DNA of 13,545 nucleotides from Parvibaculum sp040882025 (GCF_040882025.1 NZ_JBBECC010000171.1:1-13545); one strand, 5' to 3'. Positions 1 through 6,721 are shown, counted from the stretch's first letter. Numbers and translations are program-made. Notes: generated by a model from the letters alone, not told the origin.

Positions 1-165
1 GGCTGGTGCCGCGCCTTCTGGGTTGCCGGATCAAGTCCGGCAAAGACGAGTGTGAGGGTGAACGATGCGGATATGCGATGCGTCGCGGCTCCCCCTCACC
101 CTTCCGCGACCTTGCGGTCGCTCCCTCCCTCTCCCCGATGGGGAGAGGGATTCGGTGCTTGCAGC
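1..165. repeat. Intergenic palindromic repeats downstream of the flavoprotein gene
   Basis: No gene is supported here. Two kinds of palindrome are visible. At 23-43, TTGCCGGA and TCCGGCAA are separated by TCAAG; this resembles a short repeat I recall as widespread in alphaproteobacterial intergenic DNA. At 94-150 lies a REP-like unit: a lead CCCCCTCACCCTTCC, a small hairpin (GCGACC-TTGC-GGTCGC), then an 11-bp perfect stem (126-136 with 140-150, loop GAT). The same unit recurs at 1395-1455. The hairpins lie just past the stop of the flavoprotein gene and may limit read-through, although no T-run follows. Confidence 0.75.
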
Positions 166-1353
166 TCAGGCGTGTCGGGCGGCCGCGTATCCCGACGACC
201 AGGCCCATTGGAAGTTGAAGCCGCCGAGGTGGCCGGTGACGTCGACGGCTTCGCCGATGAAATAAAGGCCGGGGACGGCGCGGGCTTCCATGGTTTTCGA
301 GGAGAGGTCTCTTGTGTCGATGCCGCCGGCGGTGACTTCGGCGGTTCGGTAGCCTTCGGTGCCGGCGGGGGTGAGGCGCCAGCGGTTGGTGCTTTCGGCC
401 AGTGCGCGCAGGCGGGCGTCCGAGATGTCGGCAAGGCGGCCGGTCACTTCGGCGCGCGCGCAGCAGCGGTCGGCCAGGCGCTTGGGGATGAAGCGGGCGA
501 GCGCGGTTTCGACTTCCTGCTTTGGATGGGCGGCGCGGGCTTCTTTCAGGGCGGCGAAAACGTCCGTGTGCGGCGCAAGGTCGATGGCGATTTCCTGTCC
601 GGGGCGCCAGTATGACGAGATCTGCAGGATGGCGGGGCCCGAGAGGCCCTTATGCGTGAAGAGCAGCGCCTCGGCGAAGCGCGTCTTGCCGCAGGCGACG
701 GTGGCGTCGACCGCGACGCCGGCAAGGCCGTCGAGTTCGGCTTTCTGCGCGCCGTCGAAGGTGAAGGGGACGAGCGCGGCGCGTGGTGCGACGACGCCCA
801 AGCCGAATTGGCGGGCGACATCATAAGCAAAGCCGGTGGCGCCGATTTTGGGGATCGATAACCCGCCGGTGGCGACGACGAGGTTTTTGCAGGCGAGCGT
901 GCCCTCGCCTGTCGTGACGCGGAAGCCCGCTTCGGTTTTTTCGACGGCGGTGATTTTCGTTTCGAGGCGGATGGCGGCGCCGGCGGCGGCACATTCGGCC
1001 CGCAGCATGTCGACGATCTGTTGCGCCGAGCCGTCGCAGAACAATTGACCCAGCGTCTTTTCGTGCCAGGCGATGTTGTGGCGGTCCACCAGCGCGATGA
1101 AGTCGTGTTGCGTGTAGCGCTTCAGCGCCGAGATGCAGAAGGAGGGATTTTCGGAGAGGAAGTTGGCGGGCCCCGTGTGCAGATTGGTGAAGTTGCAGCG
1201 GCCGCCGCCGGAGATGCGGATTTTTTCACCCGGTGTTTTCGCGTGGTCGAGGACCAGGACCGAGCGGCCTCGCCTGCCCGCAACGCCCGCGCAGAAAAGC
1301 CCGGCGCCGCCCGCGCCGAGGATGATGACGTCATGATGTTCGGGGGCGGTCAT
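166..1353 (-). CDS. HI0933/BaiN-family NAD(P)/FAD-dependent flavoprotein
   Basis: The product is a 395-residue predicted cytosolic flavoprotein oxidoreductase. The N-terminus has a Rossmann FAD-binding motif (ILGAGGAGLFCAG, about residues 11-23). It is followed by the family block GEKIRISGGGRCNFTN (about 42-57) and a second nucleotide-binding turn near VVATGGLSIPKIGATG (159-174). The C-terminus carries GLYFIGEAVDVTGHLGGFN and WAWSSG, which close the FAD site. This order and length fit the HI0933 (TIGR00275) family; its member BaiN acts on bile-acid intermediates, but most members have no known substrate, so no reaction is proposed. The ATG at 1353 is preceded by AAGGA with 5-nt spacing; an in-frame start at 1404 would run into the repeat DNA. 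The gene follows prfB on the same strand but is separated from it by 232 bp of palindromes, so separate transcription is likely. Confidence 0.9.
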   Translation of the reverse strand: MTAPEHHDVIILGAGGAGLFCAGVAGRRGRSVLVLDHAKTPGEKIRISGGGRCNFTNLHTGPANFLSENPSFCISALKRYTQHDFIALVDRHNIAWHEKTLGQLFCDGSAQQIVDMLRAECAAAGAAIRLETKITAVEKTEAGFRVTTGEGTLACKNLVVATGGLSIPKIGATGFAYDVARQFGLGVVAPRAALVPFTFDGAQKAELDGLAGVAVDATVACGKTRFAEALLFTHKGLSGPAILQISSYWRPGQEIAIDLAPHTDVFAALKEARAAHPKQEVETALARFIPKRLADRCCARAEVTGRLADISDARLRALAESTNRWRLTPAGTEGYRTAEVTAGGIDTRDLSSKTMEARAVPGLYFIGEAVDVTGHLGGFNFQWAWSSGYAAARHA

Positions 1354-1387
1354 GGGGGTCCTTGTTTGGGGGTGGAGTGTGTGCATT

Positions 1388-1564
1388 GCCACAAGCCCCC
1401 TCACCCTTCCGCGGGCTTGCGCCCGCTCCCTCCCTCTCCCCGATGGGGAGAGGGACTGAAGTGTCGCTCTCTATCTCTATCTCCCTCTCCCCTTCGGGGA
1501 GAGGGAAGGGGCCCGCCGAAGCGGCGGAGCCGCGTAGGTGGGAAGGGTGAGGGGGGATTGTGGC
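1388..1564. repeat. REP-like pair in inverted orientation (BIME-like) between prfB and the flavoprotein gene
   Basis: The element is about 177 bp and is bounded by near-perfect inverted repeats of 23-24 bp (1388-1410 and 1541-1564) that differ by one substitution and one indel. Inside are a 6-bp hairpin (GCGGGC-TTGC-GCCCGC, near 1411-1426), an 11-bp perfect stem at 1431-1441/1445-1455 with loop GAT, and another 11-bp stem at 1482-1492/1496-1506 with loop TTC. The left half is a second copy of the unit at 94-150. The arrangement resembles paired REP sequences. No transposase is present, so it would depend on one elsewhere. The stems may end transcription from prfB, but no U-tract is seen. Confidence 0.75.
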
Positions 1565-1585
1565 ACGGCTCCGCCCTGCCCTGCC

Positions 1586-2714
1586 CTATTCGATGTCCTC
1601 GACTTCCGCCGTCGTGCCCTTGACGCGGGCGGCGAGTGCGGCGGCCATGAAGGGGTCGAGGTCGCCGCCGAGGACGCGGTCGGGGTCCGACGTTTCGACG
1701 CCGGTGCGCAGATCCTTCACCATCTGATAGGGCTGCAGCACATAGGAACGGATCTGGTGGCCCCAGCCGATATCGGTCTTGCCGGCGGCTTCGGCCGCGG
1801 CGGCGTCTTCGCGTTTCTGCAATTCGGCTTCGTAAAGCCGGGCACGCAGCATGTCCCAGGCGGTGGCGCGGTTCTTGTGCTGCGAGCGTTCGTTCTGGCA
1901 GGAGACGACGATGCCGGTGGGAATATGCGTGATGCGCACCGCGCTGTCGGTGGTGTTGATGTGCTGGCCGCCGGCGCCGCTCGCACGATAGGTGTCGATG
2001 CGGACATCGGCCTCGCTGACCTCGATGTCGATCCTGTCGTCGACGACCGGATAGACCCAGACGCTCGAAAAACTGGTGTGGCGGCGGGCGGCGCTGTCAT
2101 AGGGCGAGATGCGGACGAGGCGGTGGACGCCCGATTCGGTTTTCAGCCAGCCGAAGGCGTTGTGGCCCTTGACGAGGATGGTCGCCGATTTGATGCCGGC
2201 CTCTTCGCCCTCGTGGCGCTCGATCAGCTCGACCTTGTAGCCCTTGCGCTCGGCCCAGCGCGTGTACATGCGCAAGAGCATCTGCGCCCAGTCCTGGCTC
2301 TCGGTGCCGCCGGCGCCGGCATGGACTTCGACATAGGTGTCGTTGGCGTCGGCCTCGCCCGACAGCAGCGTTTCGAGCTCTGCTTCGTCGGTTTGCGTTT
2401 TCAGCGCCTTCAGCGCCGCCTCGGCCTCGGTCACGATGCCGGCGTCGCCTTCCGCCTCGCCCATTTCGATCAGTTCGAGATTGTCGGCAAGGCCCGCCTC
2501 GAAGCCGCGCAGGCGGGCGATCGCTTCTTCCAGCCGGGTGCGCTCGCGCATCAGGTTTTGCGCGTTTTCCGGGTCGTTCCAGAGGTCGGGGTCTTCGGCT
2601 TTGGCCGTCAGTTCGTCATAGCGGCGAAGGGCTGCATCCCAGTCAAAGATGCCTCCTCAGCAGCGCGAGCGACTGCCTGATTTCATCGGCGACGGTTTCG
2701 ATTTCGGCGCGCAT
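1586..2714 (-). CDS. prfB: Peptide chain release factor 2, with programmed +1 frameshift
   Basis: RF2 recognises UGA and UAA in the ribosomal A site and triggers peptidyl-tRNA hydrolysis. The ATG at 2714 opens a 23-codon frame that ends at a TGA (2645-2643). The local sequence AGGAGG-CAT-CTT-TGA-C is the classic RF2 site: an internal Shine-Dalgarno 3 nt before a slippery CUU, then UGA C. A +1 shift (skipping base 2645) continues at 2644 and gives 375 residues, normal for RF2. Visible motifs are the anticodon-like tripeptide as Ser-Pro-Tyr (about 203-205; SPF in E. coli), the catalytic GGQ (248-250), and Ala at 244, where E. coli K-12 has Thr. The C-terminal RF2 block (DIGWGHQIRSYVLQPYQMVKD) is intact. 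The frameshift makes synthesis fall when RF2 is abundant. Annotation from the internal Met at 2551 would lose 54 residues. The Shine-Dalgarno at the start is weak. Confidence 0.96.
2641..2660 (-). promoter_or_regulatory. prfB: RF2 programmed +1 frameshift signal
   Basis: On the minus strand the order is AGGAGG, CAT, CTT, TGA, C. The Shine-Dalgarno-like element is 3 nt from the CUU codon, as in E. coli prfB (AGGGGG-UAU-CUU-UGA-C). The upstream frame (23 codons from 2714) and the downstream frame (from 2644) are both clean and meet only here. This is therefore programmed autoregulation by RF2 and not a sequencing error. Confidence 0.96.
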
Positions 2715-2754
2715 GGAGAGGACTCGTTTCGGGTTCGGCGTGGCTTTGGCGCGG

Positions 2755-2783
2755 AAAATAGGGGGGATGGGGGGCCATGTAAA
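2755..2783 (-). promoter_or_regulatory. Putative sigma-70-type promoter for prfB
   Basis: On the minus strand, TTTACA (2783-2778) and TATTTT (2760-2755) are separated by exactly 17 nt. Transcription would start near 2748, leaving a leader of about 35 nt before the prfB ATG. It lies in the 114-bp gap between the CMD gene stop and prfB, so prfB need not depend on transcription from upstream genes. Confidence 0.5.
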
Positions 2784-2828
2784 GGGTTCGGGACGATGGC
2801 CCCGACCGGACGGCAGGTCCAAAGCGGT

Positions 2829-3407
2829 CTACCGGTTTCCCGCCATGCCGCGAACCGCGGCCCATGCGGGCAATGAAAGCCCATCGTCGAGTTCCACGCA
2901 AATCGAATTGAGGGCGATGGCGATCAATGCGTATTGGCCAATGGTGAAGACGATGTCGAGGAGCTCTTGCTCGTTGTAGTGGTGCGCGAGCTCGGCCCAG
3001 GCATCATCGCCAATGCCGGCGTTCATGGCCGTGTCATCACATGCGCGGATCAACGCAGCTTCTTTCGGGTTCCAGCCGCATTCGGCACCGTCTTCCAGCG
3101 CCGAAATCTCCGTCTCGCCGAGCACCGAAAGACGTTCGGAGATTCGAACGTGCTGCGCCCAGGCGTAGCCGCAGCGCCCGTTGAAGGCCGAGCGCAGGAT
3201 GAGGATCTGGCGATCGCGCGGCTCCAGAGACGATGCAGGAATGATGTAGGTCGCGAAAGGCAGCCACTTCGAATACAGGGTCGGATTTTTGCCAAAGGTA
3301 AGATGCATATTCGGCGGCGGATTGCCCAGCGAGTCCATGAACTCGTAGAGTTTCGCCACTTCGGGCGCGGCGTCTTCGCGACGCAGCGGTTCAATTCTCG
3401 GACGCAT
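2829..3407 (-). CDS. Carboxymuconolactone decarboxylase (CMD/AhpD-like) family protein
   Basis: The product is a 192-residue soluble, probably all-helical protein of the CMD superfamily. The recognisable core is RDRQILILRSAFNGRCGYAW followed by AQH, about residues 64-86. Cys79 and His86 match the C and H of the family C-x-x-C-x3-H signature, but the second Cys position is Ala (CGYA). AhpD-type disulfide chemistry is therefore not expected, and substrate and reaction are unknown. A second helical region (NEQELLDIVFTIGQYALIAIALNS) is the usual C-terminal packing helix. The ATG at 3407 has an excellent GGGAGG Shine-Dalgarno 6-7 nt upstream; an in-frame start at 3653 would translate a palindromic repeat and is rejected. 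It lies between mrcA and prfB, genes I would expect to be adjacent, and looks like a later insertion. Confidence 0.85.
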   Translation of the reverse strand: MRPRIEPLRREDAAPEVAKLYEFMDSLGNPPPNMHLTFGKNPTLYSKWLPFATYIIPASSLEPRDRQILILRSAFNGRCGYAWAQHVRISERLSVLGETEISALEDGAECGWNPKEAALIRACDDTAMNAGIGDDAWAELAHHYNEQELLDIVFTIGQYALIAIALNSICVELDDGLSLPAWAAVRGMAGNR

Positions 3408-3446
3408 GGCTTGCCTCCCAGCAACAGGTCGATCTGGCGAAGATAC

Positions 3447-3458
3447 ACCGGCGCCGGT
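3447..3458. promoter_or_regulatory. Perfect 12-bp palindrome upstream of the CMD gene (possible operator)
   Basis: ACCGGCGCCGGT is a perfect palindrome about 40 bp upstream of the CMD start codon. No regulator gene is adjacent. In DNA this GC-rich such a palindrome can arise by chance, so an operator role is only a suggestion. Confidence 0.2.
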
Positions 3459-3569
3459 CACCGTGGGCGGAAAACGGCCGATGGAGGCTTGCCTGAAGGG
3501 TCTGGCGTCGCGGGGGCGAGAGGTTGTGCATATGTGTCCAGCGGCGGTGTGAGAAGAAACGCCCATGGG

Positions 3570-3587
3570 CCCCGGCTTTCGCCGGGG
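3570..3587. repeat. Short palindromic repeat in the mrcA-CMD intergenic region
   Basis: CCCCGGC and GCCGGGG form a perfect 7-bp stem with loop TTTC, followed by TGACA. I recall this sequence as a common dispersed intergenic repeat in alphaproteobacteria. It lies in the 250-bp region between the duplicated mrcA tail and the CMD gene, where I see no other gene. Confidence 0.5.
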
Positions 3588-3657
3588 TGACACTGAATTT
3601 CTATTGGCGATGTTGCCTCGAAACGGCCATCCCCGCACCTGACCTTCGGACAACAGA

Positions 3658-3691
3658 TCAGTACAAGCCGCCGGTGCCCGAGCCGATGTCG
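3658..3691 (-). repeat. Displaced second copy of the mrcA 3' end (copy B)
   Basis: Read on the minus strand, these 34 bp encode DIGSGTGGLY followed by TGA, identical in protein to the last ten residues of mrcA. Compared with the copy at 3878-3911 there are four base differences, and all are synonymous (Ser TCC/TCG, Thr ACG/ACC, Leu CTC/TTG, the last with two changes). It is out of frame with the functional copy and lies 65 bp beyond the copy at 3723. Purely synonymous divergence implies that this stretch was once under selection as a real C-terminus. Confidence 0.85.
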
Positions 3692-3718
3692 TCCCCCTTC
3701 GCCAAGGCTTCGGGGGAC
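3691..3718. repeat. Palindrome between the two mrcA 3' ends
   Basis: This 28-nt imperfect palindrome has a 7-bp outer stem GTCCCCC/GGGGGAC and an inner stem GCC-TT-GGC, separated by an unpaired GAA or TTC on each side. A truncated copy begins contig 2 (3857-3875). It separates copy A and copy B of the mrcA tail. It could be a REP-like element or a transcription-end hairpin, although no T-run follows. Confidence 0.7.
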
Positions 3719-3722
3719 AGGG

Positions 3723-3756
3723 TCAGTAGAGGCCGCCCGTGCCGGAGCCGATGTCG
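3723..3756 (-). repeat. Copy of the mrcA 3' end at the edge of contig 1 (copy A)
   Basis: These 34 bp are identical to the functional end of mrcA at 3878-3911 and encode DIGSGTGGLY-stop. Together with the preceding spacer, bases 3702-3756 repeat exactly as 3857-3911 on the other side of the N run. This 55-bp identity is probably an assembler k-mer overlap, so the copy may be the same DNA counted twice or one unit of a collapsed tandem repeat. Confidence 0.85.
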
Positions 3757-3856
3757 NNNNNNNNNNNNNNNNNNNNNNNNNNNNNNNNNNNNNNNNNNNN
3801 NNNNNNNNNNNNNNNNNNNNNNNNNNNNNNNNNNNNNNNNNNNNNNNNNNNNNNNN
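3757..3856. other. Assembly gap of 100 N
   Basis: The run of exactly 100 N is the conventional placeholder for a gap of unknown size. The 55 bases before it are identical to the 55 bases after it. The real interval could therefore be absent (overlapping contig ends) or contain further repeat units or inserted DNA. Confidence 0.98.
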
Positions 3857-3877
3857 CCAAGGCTTCGGGGGACAGGG

Positions 3878-6637
3878 TCAGTAGAGGCCGCCCGTGCCGG
3901 AGCCGATGTCGCGGGCGCGGCCGTCGGCCGTGTAGCCGCCGGAGGGCGGTGGGGAATTTTCCGTGGGCGGATCGTCGCGCGCGTCGCCACCCTCCCCGCC
4001 GCCGAGGCGGTCGAGGGCGACGGCGTCGTCGGCCGGCATGCCGGCGAAGGGCGCTTCGGCACGCGGGGTTTCGGGAAGCGCGAAGGGATCGACCGTGCGG
4101 AGAGGCGCCCGGTGTTGCGCGTCGTAACCCGGACCGCCACGGCCCGGCGTCCGGTCGGCATTGATGTCGCCGGGCATGTCGCCGCGCAGGAAATCGCCCG
4201 AGATGTCCTCGTTCATGTCGAGTGGGCCGGTTTCGCCCGGAATGCCGCCGGCGATACCGAGCGTCGGCGCGACCGAGGTCAGTTGCGGTTCGGTGCCGGC
4301 CTTGAAGGCCTCGAGGATCGTGCCCGGACCGTCGCCGTCGGCGAGCGCGCCGGTCTTGCGGTCGATCTTGACGAGGCTGATGCCCGACGGCACGCGGAAG
4401 GGAATGGCCGGCTTGCCGCCGATCGCCTTCGTCATGAAGTCGCGGAAGATCGGCGCCGCGGTGCGGCCGCCGGTTTCGGCGCGACCCAGGGGCGCCGGCT
4501 CGTCGAAACCGACAAAGACGCCGACGACGAGATTGGGCGAGTAGCCCATGAACCATGTGTCGCGCGCCTCGTTGGAGGTGCCGGTCTTGCCGGCGAGCGG
4601 CACGCCGACCGCCTTGACGGCCGTGCCGGTGCCGCGCTGAACCGCGCCTTCGAGCATCGAGGTGATCTGATAGGCGGTGCGCGCATCCTCGACGCGTTCG
4701 CGATTGTCGGGCAGCACCGGCGGCTCCGGCACATCCTCGAAATCGAGCGTGCAGGCCTGGCAGGCGCGGTCGTCATGCTTGTAGATGGTGCGGCCGAACC
4801 GGTCCTGGACGCGGTCGACCAGCGTCGGCTCGACCTTCAGGCCGCCATTGGCCAGCACCGCATAGGCGCCCGCCAGCCGCATCAGCGTCGTCTCGCCGGC
4901 GCCGAGCGACATCGAGAGGACGGGTATCATATTGTCGGAAATGCCGAAGCGGCGCGCATAGTCGGAAACGGTCTCTGGCCCGGCATATTGCGCGAGGCGG
5001 ATCGTCATCAGGTTGCGCGAATTCTCGAGGCCGAAACGCATGGTGGACGGCCCGTGGAACTTGCGCTCGTAGTTTTCGGGCTTCCAGAGGCCGAGATCGC
5101 CGCCCTGGTCGATGACGAAAGGCGCATCGAGGACGAGGCTTGCCGGCGTGAAGCCCTTGTCGAGGGCCGCGGCATAGACGAAGGGCTTGAAGGAGGAACC
5201 GGGCTGGCGGAGCGCCTGCACCGCGCGGTTGAACTCCGACAGACCGAAACTGAAGCCGCCCTGCATGGCGAGCACGCGGCCCGTATGCGGATCCATCGCG
5301 ATGATGGCGCCGTTGACGGCGGGGACCTGTTCGAGCGTATGACGGCCCTTCTCATCCGGATGCGGCGCGACATGGACGACATCGCCGACCTTGACGACGT
5401 CGGAGGGCTTCGTCACCTCGGGACCGAGATGGATGCGGTTGATATTGGCGCGCGCCCATTTCATGTCGGCGAAGTCGATCGTGCTCTTGACGATCTCGGG
5501 TGAAAAGCCGCCATTCGGCAGGCGTTCGGGGCGCAGACCGATGGTGACGCGGTCGCTTGCGACATCAAGCACAACGGCGAGCGTCCAGGGCGCGAGGTCG
5601 GACGGCACGTTCATGGCCGCCAGCGCTTCCTGCCAGTTCTCGCCGGGCTCCAGTTCGGCCACCGGACCGCCCCAGCCGTAGCGGCGGTCATAGGCGATCA
5701 GCCCCTTCTTCAAGGCCTCAGAGGCGATCTCCTGAAGGCCCGTGTCGATGGTGGTGCGGACCGAGAGGCCGCCTTCATAGAGCTTCTGCTCGCCATACTG
5801 CGCCAGCAGCTCACGGCGCGCCTGTTCGAGGAAATATTCGGCGTCGCGCATCTGAATGCCGCGCGGGCGCATGGTGACGTCGAGCTCCGTGCCGCGCGCC
5901 TCGGCCGCCTCGAAAGCGCTGATGAAGCCTTCCTCGGCCATGCGCGAGATCACCCAGTTGCGCCGCGCCAGGGCGCGTTCGCGGAAACGGAACGGATGAT
6001 AATTGCCCGGCGCCTTGGGCAGGGCCGCCAGATAGGCGACTTCGGCGACGGTCAGCTCGTCGAGCGGCTTGTCGAAATAATTCAGCGCCGCGGCGGCGAC
6101 ACCGTAGCTGCCCGAACCGAGATAGATCTCGTTCAGATAGAGTTCGAGAATCTGGTCCTTGGTAAAGGCGCGTTCGAGCCGCAGCGCCAGCAGCGCCTCG
6201 CGGAGTTTGCGATCGAAGGTGACGTCGCTGGTGAGCAGGAAGTTCTTGGCGACCTGCTGGGTGATGGTGGAGGCGCCGACGAGACGCCGGTCCTGCAGCA
6301 CGTTGAAGACATTGTCGATGGTGGCGCGGACGATGCCCGTCGCGTCGACGCCGCCATGGCTGTAGAAATTCTTGTCCTCGGCGGCGAGGAAGGCCTGGAC
6401 GAGACGCGGCGGGATCGCCGCGATCGGCACATAAAGGCGGCGCTCGCGCGCAAACTCGCCGATGATCTGGCCGTCGCCGGCATGGACGCGGGTCGTTACC
6501 GGCGGCTCGTAATTGGCGAGACGCGTGTAGTCCGGCAAATCCTGGTTGAGGCGCCATGCATAATAGCCGCCTGCCATCACGGCACCGGTCAGCAGCACCA
6601 GAATGACGCCGGCAACGATCGATAGAACTCTCAGCAT
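3878..6637 (-). CDS. mrcA: Penicillin-binding protein 1A, bifunctional transglycosylase/transpeptidase
   Basis: The product (919 residues) polymerises lipid II into glycan strands and cross-links the peptides in the periplasm. It has a short cytoplasmic N-terminus and one membrane anchor (about 5-30). The GT51 transglycosylase domain shows AAEDKNFYSHGGVD with catalytic Glu87, GASTITQQVAKN (121-132) and RKLREALLALRLE. An OB-like linker follows (about 320-440). The transpeptidase has S481-S-F-K484, S540-R-N542 and K684-T-G686. A CxxC (626-629) lies in the transpeptidase domain. The tail (about 745-919) is long, acidic and Pro/Gly-rich, and longer than I expect for the family. The ATG at 6637 is chosen over an in-frame TTG at 6706, which would overlap a good promoter; its GGAGG lies 13 nt upstream, with a 5-bp hairpin (GGGCG-GAA-CGCCC) between. 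The whole coding region lies in one contig flanked by two gaps. Confidence 0.95.
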   Translation of the reverse strand: MLRVLSIVAGVILVLLTGAVMAGGYYAWRLNQDLPDYTRLANYEPPVTTRVHAGDGQIIGEFARERRLYVPIAAIPPRLVQAFLAAEDKNFYSHGGVDATGIVRATIDNVFNVLQDRRLVGASTITQQVAKNFLLTSDVTFDRKLREALLALRLERAFTKDQILELYLNEIYLGSGSYGVAAAALNYFDKPLDELTVAEVAYLAALPKAPGNYHPFRFRERALARRNWVISRMAEEGFISAFEAAEARGTELDVTMRPRGIQMRDAEYFLEQARRELLAQYGEQKLYEGGLSVRTTIDTGLQEIASEALKKGLIAYDRRYGWGGPVAELEPGENWQEALAAMNVPSDLAPWTLAVVLDVASDRVTIGLRPERLPNGGFSPEIVKSTIDFADMKWARANINRIHLGPEVTKPSDVVKVGDVVHVAPHPDEKGRHTLEQVPAVNGAIIAMDPHTGRVLAMQGGFSFGLSEFNRAVQALRQPGSSFKPFVYAAALDKGFTPASLVLDAPFVIDQGGDLGLWKPENYERKFHGPSTMRFGLENSRNLMTIRLAQYAGPETVSDYARRFGISDNMIPVLSMSLGAGETTLMRLAGAYAVLANGGLKVEPTLVDRVQDRFGRTIYKHDDRACQACTLDFEDVPEPPVLPDNRERVEDARTAYQITSMLEGAVQRGTGTAVKAVGVPLAGKTGTSNEARDTWFMGYSPNLVVGVFVGFDEPAPLGRAETGGRTAAPIFRDFMTKAIGGKPAIPFRVPSGISLVKIDRKTGALADGDGPGTILEAFKAGTEPQLTSVAPTLGIAGGIPGETGPLDMNEDISGDFLRGDMPGDINADRTPGRGGPGYDAQHRAPLRTVDPFALPETPRAEAPFAGMPADDAVALDRLGGGEGGDARDDPPTENSPPPSGGYTADGRARDIGSGTGGLY

Positions 6638-6677
6638 CGGGCGTTCCGCCCCTCCGTCATCATCACCGCCCTGCCGC

Positions 6678-6706
6678 GATCTAGAGCGCAAATATGGCAC
6701 GTCCAA
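6678..6706 (-). promoter_or_regulatory. Putative housekeeping promoter of mrcA
   Basis: On the minus strand, TTGGAC (6706-6701) and TAGATC (6683-6678) are 17 nt apart. Read as the Caulobacter-type consensus (TTGACGS-N10-14-GCTANAWC), the match is TTGGACG, 14 nt, then TCTAGATC, seven of eight in the -10 block. The start site would be near 6671, giving a leader of about 33 nt. The contig ends 15 bp upstream, so any activator sites would be in the missing DNA. Confidence 0.42.
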
Positions 6707-6721
6707 GGCGGCAAGACGAAC

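Noticed and set aside
23..150. Possible CRISPR-like or tandem array in the repeats at the left edge
   Set aside because: The repeats are palindromic REP-type units at two loci, not regularly spaced direct repeats with unique spacers.
1538..2680. A 380-codon plus-strand open frame opposite prfB
   Set aside because: It begins inside palindromic repeat DNA and is antisense to RF2, which has GGQ and the frameshift signal.
2643..2714. Reading prfB as a pseudogene broken by an in-frame TGA
   Set aside because: The TGA is in the conserved programmed frameshift context, and the shifted frame gives a full-length RF2.
3408..3653. N-terminal extension of the CMD protein to an upstream ATG
   Set aside because: The extension translates a palindromic repeat and has no family similarity; the ATG at 3407 has a strong Shine-Dalgarno.
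3524..5503. Long plus-strand open frame opposite mrcA
   Set aside because: It is antisense to clear PBP1A motifs and runs through the N gap; low-complexity Ala/Arg/Gly composition is typical of a shadow frame.
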